A DNA stretch of 64,000 nt from Rugosimonospora africana (GCF_016862975.1 NZ_BONZ01000055.1:1-64000), one strand, 5' to 3'; shown: positions 25,372 through 34,770, counted from the stretch's first letter. Numbers and translations: made by a program. Notes: a model not told the origin generated them from the sequence alone.

Positions 25372-26526
25372 TCAGCCCTTGTAGTTGAAGACCTGCCGGA
25401 GGGTGTGCCGGATCTCCACGAGGTCACGCTGGTCGGCCATCACCTGGTCGATCGGCTTGTATGCGGCCGGGTGCTCGTCCACCAGCGCCTCCGCACGGTC
25501 GGCGTTCCAGGTGCGGCCGGCCATCGCCTCGGCCAGCGACGCGCCGGTCAATTCCTTGCGCGCCTTGGTCCGCGACATCCGCCGGCCGGCCCCGTGCGAG
25601 CAGGAGTTGTACGACGCCGGGTTGCCCAGGCCCCGGACGATGTAGGACTGGGTGCCCATCGAGCCGGGGATGACTCCCTCGTCGCCGTGCGCCGCCTTGA
25701 TGGCACCCTTGCGGGTGACCCACACGTTTTGGCCGTGGTGGTTCTCCTTCGCCGTAAAATTGTGGTGGCAGTTGATCGTGCGTACCCGATCGCCGTACCC
25801 CACCACCTCGAACAGCGCCGCCACCACCGTCTCGTCCATCCGCGCCCGGGACCCCATCGCGTACCGCTGCGCCCACAGCATGTCCCGGATGTAGTGGGTG
25901 AACTCCGGGGTGCCCTGGACGAGGTACGCCAGGTTCGGGTCGTCGAGCTCGATGAAGTACTGGCGCATCAACGCCTTCGCCTTGTCGATGTGCCGGGTGG
26001 CGAGCTGGTTGCCGATGCCCCGCGATCCGGAGTGCAGCACAGTCCACACCCGGTCCCGCTCGTCGAGGCACACCTCGACGAAGTGGTTGCCGGAGCCGAG
26101 CGTGCCGAACTGGGTCAGCACGGTCTTCTCCTGCTTGCCGGTCAGCTCGGTCTCCGGACGACCGATCGCGGCGAGCGCGTCGGTGGCCGGGGCGTCCTCG
26201 TGTCCCTGAGCGACGCCGGCCGGAATGCGCTTCTCGACCAGTGGCATCAACGCGGACAGGTCAGCCGGAAGGTCGCCGGCGGTCAGCGTCGTCTCGGTGG
26301 CGACCATGCCGCAGCCGATGTCGACACCGACGGCGGCCGGGATGATGGCGGCCGAGGTCGGGATGACCGAACCGACGGTCGCGCCGATGCCGAGGTGGGC
26401 GTCGGGCATCAGGGCGACATGCCCTCGCACAAAGGGCAGGCGTGCGGCGCGGGACGCCTGATCGATGGTGTCCTGGTCGATGTCGCTGGCCCACGAAACC
26501 AGGTTCGGGGCTACCTGACGAGGCAC
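25372..26526 (-). CDS. rtcB: RNA-splicing ligase RtcB
   Basis: 384 aa. RtcB joins 2',3'-cyclic phosphate and 5'-OH RNA ends using GTP and Mn. Metal and guanylate motifs are in order: MPDAHLGIGATVGSV, VGVDIGCGM, GTLGSGNHFVEV, HSGSRGIG and the active-site His in YNSCSHGAGRRMSR. GTG 26526 is chosen because AGGGAG is well spaced and the typical N-terminus follows; the frame is open further upstream to 26679. No RtcA or RtcR regulator is nearby. Role here is probably RNA repair; it is divergent from a methyltransferase gene. Confidence 0.93.
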   Translation of the reverse strand: MPRQVAPNLVSWASDIDQDTIDQASRAARLPFVRGHVALMPDAHLGIGATVGSVIPTSAAIIPAAVGVDIGCGMVATETTLTAGDLPADLSALMPLVEKRIPAGVAQGHEDAPATDALAAIGRPETELTGKQEKTVLTQFGTLGSGNHFVEVCLDERDRVWTVLHSGSRGIGNQLATRHIDKAKALMRQYFIELDDPNLAYLVQGTPEFTHYIRDMLWAQRYAMGSRARMDETVVAALFEVVGYGDRVRTINCHHNFTAKENHHGQNVWVTRKGAIKAAHGDEGVIPGSMGTQSYIVRGLGNPASYNSCSHGAGRRMSRTKARKELTGASLAEAMAGRTWNADRAEALVDEHPAAYKPIDQVMADQRDLVEIRHTLRQVFNYKG

Positions 26527-26666
26527 GGTGTCTCCCTGAGATTGTGCGTGATTGACTGCGGCCAGTGTGGCGCTCCGGACGCCTTCGCGCGCACGGTTTT
26601 TCGGTGGTAAATCCGTTGCGCGCTCCGGTAGCGTCCAGCCGTCCGGCGGATGAGGAGGCACGCGCT

Positions 26667-27413
26667 TTGGACCTGCCACGGCACTTCACGATCCGGGAGA
26701 GCAGCCACCGGGTGCTGAACCCGGTCACGCCCGAGAAAATCGCCCTTCTCGGTGACGCCATCCGGTGCGGCGCCGGCATGTCGGTGCTCGACCTGTGCTG
26801 CGGCAAGGGCGAGATGCTGTCGACGTGGGCCCGCGACCACGGCATCACCGGCACCGGCGTGGACATCAGCACGGTCTTCATCGCGCGGGCCCGCGAGCGC
26901 AGCGCGGAGTTGGGTGTGGCGGACCGGGTCGCGTTCGTCCACGGGGACGCGTCGAGCTACGTGGCCACCGAGCCGGTCGACGTCGCGGCGTGCATCGGCG
27001 CGACCTGGATCGGCGGGGGTGTCACCGGCACGGTGGCGCTGCTGCAGCGCAGCCTGCGCCCGGGCGGGCTGATGCTCATCGGTGAACCCTTCTGGAAGGC
27101 CGAACCGCCCCACCAGGAGGCGATCGAGGCGTGTCACGCCGAGTCGAGAGACAGCTTCCAGACGTTGCCCGGCCTCGTCGAGCTGTACGGCGACCTCGGC
27201 TACGACCTCGTCGAGATGGTGCTCGCCGACGACGACAGCTGGGACCGTTATCGCGCCTCGCAGTGGCTGAACATGCGCCAGTTTGCCGACACGCACCCGG
27301 ACGACGAACTGGCGCCGCAGTTTCGTGCCGAACTTCAACGCGGGCCGCGCGACTACGTCCGGTACGAGCGGCCGCTGCTCGGCTGGGGCATCTTCGCCTT
27401 GATGCAACGCTAA
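26667..27413 (+). CDS. Class I SAM-dependent methyltransferase
   Basis: 248 aa. MSVLDLCCGKGEMLSTWARDHGITGTGVDIS gives motifs I and II; VAFVHGDASSYV motif III; RPGGLMLIGEPFW motif V. TTG 26667 is taken as start because GAGGAGG lies eight bases upstream. Small-molecule methyltransferase of unknown substrate. Its stop overlaps the stop of the convergent LLM gene by four bases. Confidence 0.82.
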   Translation: MDLPRHFTIRESSHRVLNPVTPEKIALLGDAIRCGAGMSVLDLCCGKGEMLSTWARDHGITGTGVDISTVFIARARERSAELGVADRVAFVHGDASSYVATEPVDVAACIGATWIGGGVTGTVALLQRSLRPGGLMLIGEPFWKAEPPHQEAIEACHAESRDSFQTLPGLVELYGDLGYDLVEMVLADDDSWDRYRASQWLNMRQFADTHPDDELAPQFRAELQRGPRDYVRYERPLLGWGIFALMQR

Positions 27414-28321
27414 CTCGGAGCCAGAGCGTGCAGGATTTCCTCGGCACGCCCGGCCCCGGCAACCGGATCGGCGTCCGGTGAACCGATGGCCGGATCCCAG
27501 TTGAGGTCGAAGAAGAGCTCGGTCACGCCCTGTTCCGCCAGCCAGTCGATGTCGCCGCGAACCTGCGCGAGCGTGCCCCGCAGCGGTTTCCGCTCGGCGC
27601 CGGTTGCCTTTTCGCCGAGCCGTACTACGCCGCGGCACACGACGCGTACCGCCGCAGGATCCCGGCCGGCCCGGCGCGCGGCTTCCCGTACCACCGCGAC
27701 GCCCTCGCCGATGCGCGTCAGGTCCTGAGCGCTGCGGGTGATCCAGCCGTCCGCGATCCGCCCGGCCCGGCGCAGAGCGGCCGGCGCCGAACCGCCGAGC
27801 AGCACCGGCGGTCCCGGGCGCTGTACCGGCTTCGGCTCCATCCGGCCGGCCGGCACCGTGTAGAACTCCCCGGCGTGCCGGCTGACCCCGTCGGCCCACA
27901 GGGCGTGCAGCACGGCCACATACTCCTCGACCCGGGCGCCACGCCGCTCGGCGGGCGCGCCGGTGGCGATGAATTCCGCGGCCGACCAGCCGGCGCCCAG
28001 CCCCAGGTCGAGCCGGCCGCGGGAGAGTACGTCCAGGGAGGCCGCCTGCTTCGCCAGGTAGGCCGGCGACAGGTACGGCACGTTGACGACGGCGACCCCG
28101 AGGCGGATCCGGGTGGTGTGCGCCGCGGCGAAGGCGAGCGCCACCAACGGGTCCAGGACGCTCTGGTACACCGGTTCCAACTCCTGGTCTGTCGCCACGA
28201 GCAGCCGGGTGAACGTCCACAGGGAGTGGTAGCCCAGCCGCTCCGCCTCGGTGGCGAACCGGGTGATGGTGCCGGGCTCCGCCCACGTGCCGGAGACCGG
28301 CAGTCCGAATCCGATCTGCAT
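27410..28321 (-). CDS. LLM-class (luciferase-like) F420-dependent oxidoreductase
   Basis: 303 aa TIM barrel. MQIGFGLPVSGTWAEPGTI, IRLGVAVVNVPYLSPAYLAKQAASLDVLSRGRLDLGLGAGW and PVLLGGSAPAALRRAGRIADGW are typical of F420- or FMN-dependent actinobacterial members. It probably uses reduced or oxidised F420 on an unknown substrate. TAGGGT sits six bases before the ATG, a leaderless promoter. Confidence 0.87.
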   Translation of the reverse strand: MQIGFGLPVSGTWAEPGTITRFATEAERLGYHSLWTFTRLLVATDQELEPVYQSVLDPLVALAFAAAHTTRIRLGVAVVNVPYLSPAYLAKQAASLDVLSRGRLDLGLGAGWSAAEFIATGAPAERRGARVEEYVAVLHALWADGVSRHAGEFYTVPAGRMEPKPVQRPGPPVLLGGSAPAALRRAGRIADGWITRSAQDLTRIGEGVAVVREAARRAGRDPAAVRVVCRGVVRLGEKATGAERKPLRGTLAQVRGDIDWLAEQGVTELFFDLNWDPAIGSPDADPVAGAGRAEEILHALAPS

Positions 28322-28347
28322 TCCTCGACCCTATGCCGGTCGGTCGC

Positions 28348-29583
28348 TCAGTGCCGGGCGGCGGTCCGCAGGCTCGGTACGGCCAGGCAGATCACCGCCG
28401 CCGCCAGCTCCAGGCTCGCGCTGGCGCCGAACGCGGGTACGATTCCCAGCCATCCGACGGCGGCGCCCATCACGGCGACCGCCAGCGGCGTGATGCCCAG
28501 GTTGGCGAGCGTCTGGACGCTGCTGACCCGGCCCCGGTACGCGTCGTCGGTGTGCCGCTGCGACAGCGAGGAGATGAGGACGGCCAGCGGTCCGCTGGTG
28601 ATGCCCGCGACCGCGGTGACCGCGGCTGCCACGGCGGGTACCGGAGCCAGTACCACCGCGAACACCGCGGCGCCCTGAACCGCCGCGCACACCGCCATCA
28701 TCGGTCCACTTCGGACAGTCAGCCGGGTCATCAGGAGCGCGGACGCGGCGGCGCCCAGACCGAAACCCGCCAGCATCAGGCCGATGCCGCCCGCGCCCCA
28801 ACCGTGCCGGTCCGCCACGACGGCGAGCCCGACGTTCATCGGGCCGACGAAGCCGAGGTTGGCCAGCAGCGACACGGCCAGCAGGGCGCGCAGCAGCGGA
28901 TGCCGGCCCAGGTACCGCAGCCCGTCGCGCAGCGACCGGCCGATCGGCTCACGCACCGCGGCGGCGGTCTCGCGGGGCCGCAACCCGGACAGCGCGGCCA
29001 CCGACACGATGAAGGTCGCCGCGTTGACCGCACTCGCCAGTGACAGTCCGCCGAGCGCGACGAGCAGGCCGCCCAGCGGTGCGCCGATGGTCAGCGCGAT
29101 GCGGGCCACGAGCGTGTTCAGGGCGGCGCCGCCGGTCAGCTGGTCCGGCCGGAGCAGCCGGGGCGCGAGGGCACCGGCGGCCGGCAGGAACACCGCGTCC
29201 GCGATGCCGAACACGAGAGCCACCACGACCAGCAGTGCGATGCCGGGCCGGGCCAGCGCGATCGCGGCGGCGGCCAGGGACACGGCGGCGCGGACCAGGT
29301 CGCTGCCGATCATCAGGCGCCGGGGCCCGTACCGATCGACGATCGCGCCGCCGAACAGGAGCAGGATCAGGCGCGGCACGGATGAGACGGCGAGGATCAC
29401 GCCGGCCAGGCCGGGGGAGGCGAGCCGGACGGCGCTCCACGACAGGGCGACGTACCAGACCTGGTCGCCGAGGGTGGAGACGGCCTGGCCGCCGATGTAG
29501 CGCAGGTACCCGGGCTCGCGGTAGGCGGGCCGGCGCGGCGGAGCGGCCGTCTCGGCGGCAGCCGATCCGACGGTGGTGGTCAT
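28348..29583 (-). CDS. MFS transporter controlled by an ArsR regulator
   Basis: 411 aa, about twelve membrane segments. GGAIVDRYGPRRLMIGSDLVRA is the loop 2-3 motif of the MFS drug-exporter type with N-terminal YLRYIGGQAVSTLGDQVWYVAL (MFS_3-like). ATG 29583 with GGAG upstream; the start overlaps the stop of the ArsR gene (ATGA). Likely a drug efflux pump. Confidence 0.88.
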   Translation of the reverse strand: MTTTVGSAAAETAAPPRRPAYREPGYLRYIGGQAVSTLGDQVWYVALSWSAVRLASPGLAGVILAVSSVPRLILLLFGGAIVDRYGPRRLMIGSDLVRAAVSLAAAAIALARPGIALLVVVALVFGIADAVFLPAAGALAPRLLRPDQLTGGAALNTLVARIALTIGAPLGGLLVALGGLSLASAVNAATFIVSVAALSGLRPRETAAAVREPIGRSLRDGLRYLGRHPLLRALLAVSLLANLGFVGPMNVGLAVVADRHGWGAGGIGLMLAGFGLGAAASALLMTRLTVRSGPMMAVCAAVQGAAVFAVVLAPVPAVAAAVTAVAGITSGPLAVLISSLSQRHTDDAYRGRVSSVQTLANLGITPLAVAVMGAAVGWLGIVPAFGASASLELAAAVICLAVPSLRTAARH

Positions 29584-30191
29584 GGTCGCTCCGGGAAGGC
29601 GTGGAAGAAAAGGAACACGTGCTCGCGGCTCTCGCCGCTGTCGGCGGTCTCGCTCTGATCGATCCGCTCGCTCGCCTGCCGCCCATGCCGGCTCCACCGC
29701 TGGAGGACCTCGAGCAGTTCGGCGGACACCTGCTCGAGTTCGGCCGGGGTGAGGCGGAGGAACGAGTCGCTGCTCGTGGCCGCGTCCTGCCACGCCTCGC
29801 TCCAGCTTTCGCGGCTCTGCTCGTACCGGTGCAGCCGGGCGAACTCGTCGGCGACCATCTGCCCCTTCACGGCCGACGCGACGGCCTGCCCCTCCGGGGT
29901 GGGGAAGTCGCGCCAGGCCCAGGTGGTCGAGCCCTGTACCGTGCGCCACCACCGTTCCCGCCGGTCGCGGGCCAGCTCGGGGACGTCCTCGATGAAGCCG
30001 CGCCGGGCCAGCTCTCGCAGGTGGTAGCTGATCAGTCCGGGGTCGCCGTTGACCCGCTTCGCGAGCGTGCCGCTGGTGGCCGGGCCGATCTGACTGAGCA
30101 GCCGGTACAGGCGCTGGCGGATCGGTTGGGCCAGACCCTTGAGCACCTCGGGATCGTCGATCCGGCGGGGCTGTGGCTGTTCTGCGCTCAT
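29580..30191 (-). CDS. ArsR-type winged-helix regulator
   Basis: 203 aa. The HTH is at about 15-85: DPEVLKGLAQPIRQRLYRLLSQIGPATSGTLAKRVNGDPGLISYHLRELARRGFIEDVPE. The longer C-terminal half is helical and lacks the classic metal Cys pair, so it is not a metal sensor of the ArsR/SmtB kind. First gene of a two-gene operon with the MFS exporter. A candidate operator lies at 30204-30241. Confidence 0.87.
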   Translation of the reverse strand: MSAEQPQPRRIDDPEVLKGLAQPIRQRLYRLLSQIGPATSGTLAKRVNGDPGLISYHLRELARRGFIEDVPELARDRRERWWRTVQGSTTWAWRDFPTPEGQAVASAVKGQMVADEFARLHRYEQSRESWSEAWQDAATSSDSFLRLTPAELEQVSAELLEVLQRWSRHGRQASERIDQSETADSGESREHVFLFFHAFPERP

Positions 30192-30203
30192 GACCCGACG
30201 GTA

Positions 30204-30241
30204 GATCCAGAAGAATTATTCCACAATGTTCCTACTGGATC
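30204..30241. promoter_or_regulatory. Inverted repeat upstream of the ArsR-MFS operon
   Basis: GATCCAG (30204-30210) and CTGGATC (30235-30241) flank GAATTATTC (30213-30221), itself a palindrome. The region is AT-rich against its background. Likely operator/promoter of the minus-strand operon. Confidence 0.5.
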
Positions 30242-30264
30242 TTACGAGTCTCGATATCTTCCGC

Positions 30265-30762
30265 TCACCGCTGCGCGAGCTGGACCGCGCATGCCGCGCG
30301 TACCGCCGCCCGCAGGTCGGCCACCGGCGGCCCCGAGCCGCCCCACCACGCGTCGTCGATCCCGGACAGGTGGCCGAGCGGCAGGCCGAGCACCTCCGGT
30401 GAGCGCCCGGCGTGCGTGACCACCTCGTCGACCCGCCGCACCACCCAGCGCTCCCCGGCCCCGGCGGACAGGCACTGGCGCGCCAGGTGGTGGAACACCA
30501 GGGCGGCGGCGGCCGTCGCCGTGGCGGGCAGCGCGACCGACATCTCCGCCAGGGCGGCGGGCAGCAGCTCGGCCACGGCCGCCACGTCCGTGTCATCCCG
30601 GCCAGCCAGATCCCGCAGCACCTGGCCGTCGTGCCCGATGACCAGCCAGTGCGTCGCCCACCAGGGCACTCGTTCCAGGGGCGCGCCGCCGAGCACGAAC
30701 AGCGCCGCCACCAGCTCGGGTGACGGCACGAAGCCGCCGTCCGCGCCTTCCGTCCAGGACAT
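30265..30762 (-). CDS. Hypothetical protein
   Basis: 165 aa, not recognised. Balanced composition and codon use support it as real, while the opposite strand reads as low-complexity. No signal peptide or membrane helix. Contains the segments RVPWWATHWLVIGHDGQVL and DDAWWGGSG. Start ATG 30762 is uncertain: the ribosome binding site is weak and an in-frame GTG lies at 30768. Confidence 0.6.
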   Translation of the reverse strand: MSWTEGADGGFVPSPELVAALFVLGGAPLERVPWWATHWLVIGHDGQVLRDLAGRDDTDVAAVAELLPAALAEMSVALPATATAAAALVFHHLARQCLSAGAGERWVVRRVDEVVTHAGRSPEVLGLPLGHLSGIDDAWWGGSGPPVADLRAAVRAACAVQLAQR

Positions 30763-30903
30763 CGTCACATCATCCGGTCCGGTTGCCCCCCCCGCCCGCC
30801 GCGCCCGAGCCAGACTGGCCGCCCCCGGATCGTCGCCCGGGATCGTGGCCCGGCCGCCGATCCGGGATCGCGGGGGCCGGTGACCGCCCGTACCGTATCG
30901 GTC

Positions 30904-31431
30904 ATGGACGATGCGGGACAACCAGCGCCGATCTGGTGTCTGGTGGCCAATGTGGTTCAGACCCGCAAGTACGGGATCGGTGGCAACGAGGTCCGCAAGG
31001 GACTGCGCATCTTCGCCGGCGGCACCCGGGTGTACCTGTCTGGGCTGTTCCACTGCTGGGACGCGTTGCCGGTGGTCGGCCTCAGCCGCCGGCCGCACCG
31101 GCTGGTCAACGTCGTGGTGCATGCCCGGTTCCTGACGAACTGGCGGCCACGCATGGTCTACAGCCCGGCCGTGCTGCGCGCCGTCACCGCCGCGGACGTG
31201 GGCCTCGACCTGCCGCACCGGTACCGGCAGCACAGCGGCCTCGACCGGGCGGCAGAGGTCGACCGGGCGGCCGGGTGCTACCGGGACTGGCTCGTCGAGG
31301 TGGCCGAGAGGCTCACCGCGATCGGCGTCGAGCAGGCGGCCAGGGCACAGGCGGCGCAGGACGCCTATCAGGCGGCCACCGGCGGTGCGGGGTCTCCCTC
31401 GACCGCGCGGCCGAGCGCCGACCGCGCCTGA
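30904..31431 (+). CDS. Hypothetical protein
   Basis: 175 aa, family not identified. It opens APIWCLVANVVQTRKYGIGGNEVRKGLRIFAGGTRVYLSGLFHCWDALPVVGLSRR, a small beta-barrel-like stretch, then two helices rich in Ala. TACCGT lies seven bases before ATG 30904, so leaderless; GTG 30880 is the alternative start. Divergent from the previous hypothetical gene. Confidence 0.65.
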   Translation: MDDAGQPAPIWCLVANVVQTRKYGIGGNEVRKGLRIFAGGTRVYLSGLFHCWDALPVVGLSRRPHRLVNVVVHARFLTNWRPRMVYSPAVLRAVTAADVGLDLPHRYRQHSGLDRAAEVDRAAGCYRDWLVEVAERLTAIGVEQAARAQAAQDAYQAATGGAGSPSTARPSADRA

Positions 31432-31438
31432 TGGAACG

Positions 31439-32293
31439 CTAAGAGACGAGCGCGTCGGCGCGGTCGGCCGCCGCGATCCGGGCCTCGATCTCGTCCTGCG
31501 GCAGCGGCGTGAACTGCTCCGCCGCGGCCAGCGCGTCCGGGTGTATCGACACGTCGCCGGGCATGCAGAACCCGGTGACCGGCTGGGAGAGCGTGAACCG
31601 TACCGCCTCGCGGATCGCCGCCGGATCGCGGTGCGGCTCGTACCAGGTCGTCGCGTGGTGATCCTCGGTGCGCCACGGGCCCCGGGCCACCGCCTTGATG
31701 GCCATCACGCCCAGGTTGCGTTGCGCCGCCACGTCGAGCAGTGCGGCGAAGTGCGCCCGGTAGTCGGGCAGGGCGAGCATCGGCGCGTTGACCGGCAGCA
31801 TCACGGTGTCCAGGTCCACCCGCTCCAGCGCGGTGCGGAACAGGCGCGGTACCTGCTGGAAGTGGCCGGTGATGCCGATCGCGCCGACCAGGCCCTCGTC
31901 GCGGGCCCGCACCAGCGCCTCGGCGGCACCGCCCGGGGCGAGTACGGCGGCCAACTCCTCGTCGGAGTTCACCGCGTGCATCTGGTACAGGTCGAACCGG
32001 TCGGTGCGCAGCTTGCCCAGCGAGCGCTCCAGTTCGGCGCGGGCACCGGCGGCATCCCGTTGCAGGGTCTTGCACGCGACGAACATCCCGTCCCGGTACT
32101 GGGGCAGCACCTCGCCGGCGAGGTCTTCGGCCATGCCGTACTGCGGGGCGATGTCCAGGTGGTTGACGCCGGCCGCGACCGCCCGCTCGAAGGCGGCGGC
32201 CACCACATCGACGGTGGTCTCCCAGAACGCGGCGCCGCCCAGGATCGCGACGCTGGATTCGTGGCCGGTCCGGCCGAGTGCTCGACGCTCCAT
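31439..32293 (-). CDS. Aldo/keto reductase
   Basis: 284 aa. The AKR tetrad is visible: Asp/Tyr in HLDIAPQYG, Lys in VACKTLQ, His in YQMHAV. NADPH-dependent carbonyl reductase of the family of short actinobacterial AKRs. ATG 32293 begins MERRALGRTGHESSVAILGG, the usual first strand. Substrate unknown. Confidence 0.87.
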   Translation of the reverse strand: MERRALGRTGHESSVAILGGAAFWETTVDVVAAAFERAVAAGVNHLDIAPQYGMAEDLAGEVLPQYRDGMFVACKTLQRDAAGARAELERSLGKLRTDRFDLYQMHAVNSDEELAAVLAPGGAAEALVRARDEGLVGAIGITGHFQQVPRLFRTALERVDLDTVMLPVNAPMLALPDYRAHFAALLDVAAQRNLGVMAIKAVARGPWRTEDHHATTWYEPHRDPAAIREAVRFTLSQPVTGFCMPGDVSIHPDALAAAEQFTPLPQDEIEARIAAADRADALVS

Positions 32294-32355
32294 GGGTCGA
32301 TCCTGGCACACCCAGTGATCCGTCGCGCGGATCAAGGTCACGTTTCCTCGCCGGT

Positions 32356-32383
32356 GCCGGCGACCACGCTGTCTGTCGCCGGC
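32356..32383. terminator. Hairpin after the ArsR gene
   Basis: GCCGGCGAC (32356-32364) / GTCGCCGGC (32375-32383), 9-bp stem, 10-base loop, just downstream of the minus-strand ArsR stop. Confidence 0.5.
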
Positions 32384-32386
32384 CCG

Positions 32387-32764
32387 CTATGCGCCGATGG
32401 CCGTCACGCCGCGGGCCGCCGACCACTCGTCGAGGACGTCGCGCCCGGACGCGACCGCGAGGTCGAGCAGTCCGGGAAAGCGCCGGTCGAGGTCGGACCG
32501 GCGCAGCCGGTTCAGCCGGCGGGTGCCCTCATCGCGCTGGCGGATGACCCCGGACTCGCGCAGCGTCCGGAAGTGCCCGCTCTGCGTGGACTTGCTGACC
32601 GGCAGCGCGAACGTGGTGCAGGCCAGCTCGCCGTCGGGTTCGACCTCGGCCAGCCGGGCCACGATGGCCAGCCGCACCGGGTCGGACAGCGCCGCCGTCA
32701 CCTCGGTGAAGCGCAGCTCGTCGCGGTCCGGGTGGACGAGGTCGGTCGCGGTACGGCTTGCCAT
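32387..32764 (-). CDS. ArsR family repressor
   Basis: 125 aa single winged helix: FTEVTAALSDPVRLAIVARLAEVEPDGELACTTFALPVSKSTQSGHFRTLRESGVIRQRDEGTRRLNRLRRSDLDRRFPGLL, the type with recognition helix SKSTQSGHFRTL. ATG 32764 with TACCAT six bases upstream (leaderless). Divergent from an MFS gene with two matching operators between, so it probably represses both. Confidence 0.9.
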   Translation of the reverse strand: MASRTATDLVHPDRDELRFTEVTAALSDPVRLAIVARLAEVEPDGELACTTFALPVSKSTQSGHFRTLRESGVIRQRDEGTRRLNRLRRSDLDRRFPGLLDLAVASGRDVLDEWSAARGVTAIGA

Positions 32765-32783
32765 TCCCCGATGGTACCCCAGC

Positions 32784-32830
32784 ATGTTCGCGGTTTCCGA
32801 ACATCTGCTATGTTCGAGAAACTTGAACAT
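32784..32830. promoter_or_regulatory. Two 21-bp ArsR operators
   Basis: Site 1 (32784-32804): ATGTTCG, 7 bases, CGAACAT. Site 2 (32810-32830): ATGTTC, 9 bases, GAACAT. Both keep the same outer half-sites and centre-to-centre spacing is 26 bp. They fill the space between the divergent arsR and MFS genes. Confidence 0.75.
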
Positions 32831-32845
32831 GATGGGAGGGGCTCG

Positions 32846-34009
32846 ATGTCTCGGTGGCGATTCTGGGCCTGCGCGTACACATTGCTGATCTTGGTGACCG
32901 GAACCAACCTGCCGACTCCGCTGTACCGCGCCTATGAGGCACGGTTCGGCTTCTCCCCGCTCACGTTGACGTTGATCTTCGCCGCCTACGTGTTCGTGCT
33001 GATCCCGTCGCTGCTGATGGTCGGGCCGCTGTCGGACGCCGTCGGGCGGCGCCGGGTACTGCTGCCCTCGGTCGGCGTGGCGGCGCTGGGATCGCTGGCC
33101 TTCGCTCTGGCCGGCGGCACCGGCTGGCTGTTCGCCGCGCGGCTGCTCCAGGGGCTCGCGGTGGGCGCCGCCTCGGGGGCGCTGACCGCGGCGCTGACCG
33201 AACTGGAGCCCCGCGGCGACCGGCGCCGGGCGGCGCTGGTGTCCACGGTGGCCTCGGTGGGCGGGCTCGCGCTGGGGCCGCTGCTGGCCGGTTTCCTCGC
33301 CCAGTACGCCCCGGCGCCGCGCGTCCTGCCGTTCGTGGTGGAGCTGGTGCTGCTGGTACCCGCGGCGCTGGCCATGGCCACCCTGCCGGCCACCGGTACC
33401 ACCTCCGCCGGCTGGCGTCCCCGGAGGCCGCAGTTGCCGGCGGCCGTCCGGCCCGCGTTCGCGACCGGCGGTATGGCGAGTTTCCTGGCGTTCGCCGTGG
33501 TCGGGCTGTTTCTCACTCTGGTACCGACCTACGTGACCGCCCTGTCGCACAGCGGCAACCTGCTCGTCGGCGGCGCCGCGGTGGCGTTGATGCTGACCTG
33601 TTCGGCCCTGGCCCAACTGGCCGGGTACGGCCGCACGCCGCACCAGCTGGCCGTCGCCGGCCTGCCGTTGCTCACGGTCGGGCTGGTGCTGCTCGCCGTC
33701 TCCGGCAGCGTCTCGTCTCTTCCGCTGCTGCTCGCCGCGACCGCGGTCGCGGGCGTCGGCCAGGGCCTGACCTTCCTCGGCGGCCTCACCGCGGTCAACC
33801 ACGCGGCACCGGAGGGTCGCCGGGCCGACGTGCTGTCCAGCTTCTACGTCGTCATCTATCTCGGAGTCGGCCTGCCGGTCGTCGGGGTCGGCTTCCTCAC
33901 CACCGAGGTCGGCCTGCTGGTCGCCGTGCGGTACTTCGCCGCCACCGTCGCCGCGCTGTGCCTGGTCGTGCTCGCCGTGCTGGCCGCGAACCGGGACCGC
34001 GCCCGGTGA
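32846..34009 (+). CDS. MFS transporter (drug efflux type)
   Basis: 387 aa, twelve membrane segments. VGPLSDAVGRRRVLLPSVGVAALGSLAFAL is the loop motif A, RLLQGLAVGAASGALTAAL motif B/C-like. ATG 32846 with GGGAGG at 32834-32839 is preferred over an upstream ATG at 32810 that lies within the operator. Controlled by the divergent ArsR. Confidence 0.88.
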   Translation: MSRWRFWACAYTLLILVTGTNLPTPLYRAYEARFGFSPLTLTLIFAAYVFVLIPSLLMVGPLSDAVGRRRVLLPSVGVAALGSLAFALAGGTGWLFAARLLQGLAVGAASGALTAALTELEPRGDRRRAALVSTVASVGGLALGPLLAGFLAQYAPAPRVLPFVVELVLLVPAALAMATLPATGTTSAGWRPRRPQLPAAVRPAFATGGMASFLAFAVVGLFLTLVPTYVTALSHSGNLLVGGAAVALMLTCSALAQLAGYGRTPHQLAVAGLPLLTVGLVLLAVSGSVSSLPLLLAATAVAGVGQGLTFLGGLTAVNHAAPEGRRADVLSSFYVVIYLGVGLPVVGVGFLTTEVGLLVAVRYFAATVAALCLVVLAVLAANRDRAR

Positions 34010-34072
34010 TCCGGGCGCGGTGGCGGCGCTTTGTGCGCGGTGCTTTGTGCGCGGTGGCAGTGCGGGGGACCG

Positions 34073-34552
34073 TCAGGGGTGGGCGGGCAGTGTCGCCGGC
34101 TTCGCGGACCGGGCGAAGTGGCGATTCGCGCTCGGCGTGTACATGGCGACCGATGCGACCACCACGCACGCGATGTGCAGCAGCCGTACGGCGACGAAGG
34201 CCCAGGCGATCCGGCCGGTCTCGCCGCTGAGTGCCTCGGTGACGGACTGTCCGTCGAGAAGCGACATGACGGCCGGTACCACCAGGGACGCCAACCCGAC
34301 GCCGGTCAGCAGCACGGTCAGCGCGGTCCGGGCCCAGCGCCGGCCCCGGGCGAAGTGAACGGTGAGCGCCAGCGCGACCGAGTAGACGACCAGCCGCAAC
34401 CCGACGTCCGCCCAGAGGCTCGGGCCGAACTGGTCCTGCCGCACGGCGTGTGTGACCGCGAGTACCGACTCGGCGGCCCCGGCCGCCACGGCGGCCGTCC
34501 ACGCGCCGACAGCGAGTCGCACGGTCGAGGGAGAAGAAGCAGTAGTAGTCAT
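34073..34552 (-). CDS. Small four-helix membrane protein, unknown
   Basis: 159 aa with four predicted membrane segments (about 15-35, 50-70, 80-105, 115-140). No family recognised. ATG 34552 is chosen; the frame continues upstream through GC-rich, low-complexity sequence that looks non-coding. Confidence 0.65.
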   Translation of the reverse strand: MTTTASSPSTVRLAVGAWTAAVAAGAAESVLAVTHAVRQDQFGPSLWADVGLRLVVYSVALALTVHFARGRRWARTALTVLLTGVGLASLVVPAVMSLLDGQSVTEALSGETGRIAWAFVAVRLLHIACVVVASVAMYTPSANRHFARSAKPATLPAHP

Positions 34553-34770
34553 GCCACAGACGATGCCGTCCGGACCGGCGCTGATCGATCCGGTCAGCGT
34601 CAGACCTGTCTTCGGGTTGTCCCTACCATCGGCCGGGCGTCTTCGCGCCGGGCGCCTTGGGCCGGGGGCTTTCGCGCCGCGCGCTTTCGCGGTGGGCGTC
34701 TTCGGCCGGGCGCCGGGCACCGGGCGACAACCCGGTGCCGTTCTCGGGAGCGTCCTGATAGCTTCGCCTC
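34553..34770 (+). other. Intergenic region with GC-rich low-complexity sequence
   Basis: 218 bp. 34630-34735 is built from irregular repeats of GCGCCGGGCG and TTTCGCG-like units. The -10 TAGCTT (34759-34764) of the next gene lies at its right end. Otherwise nothing is seen. Confidence 0.4.
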
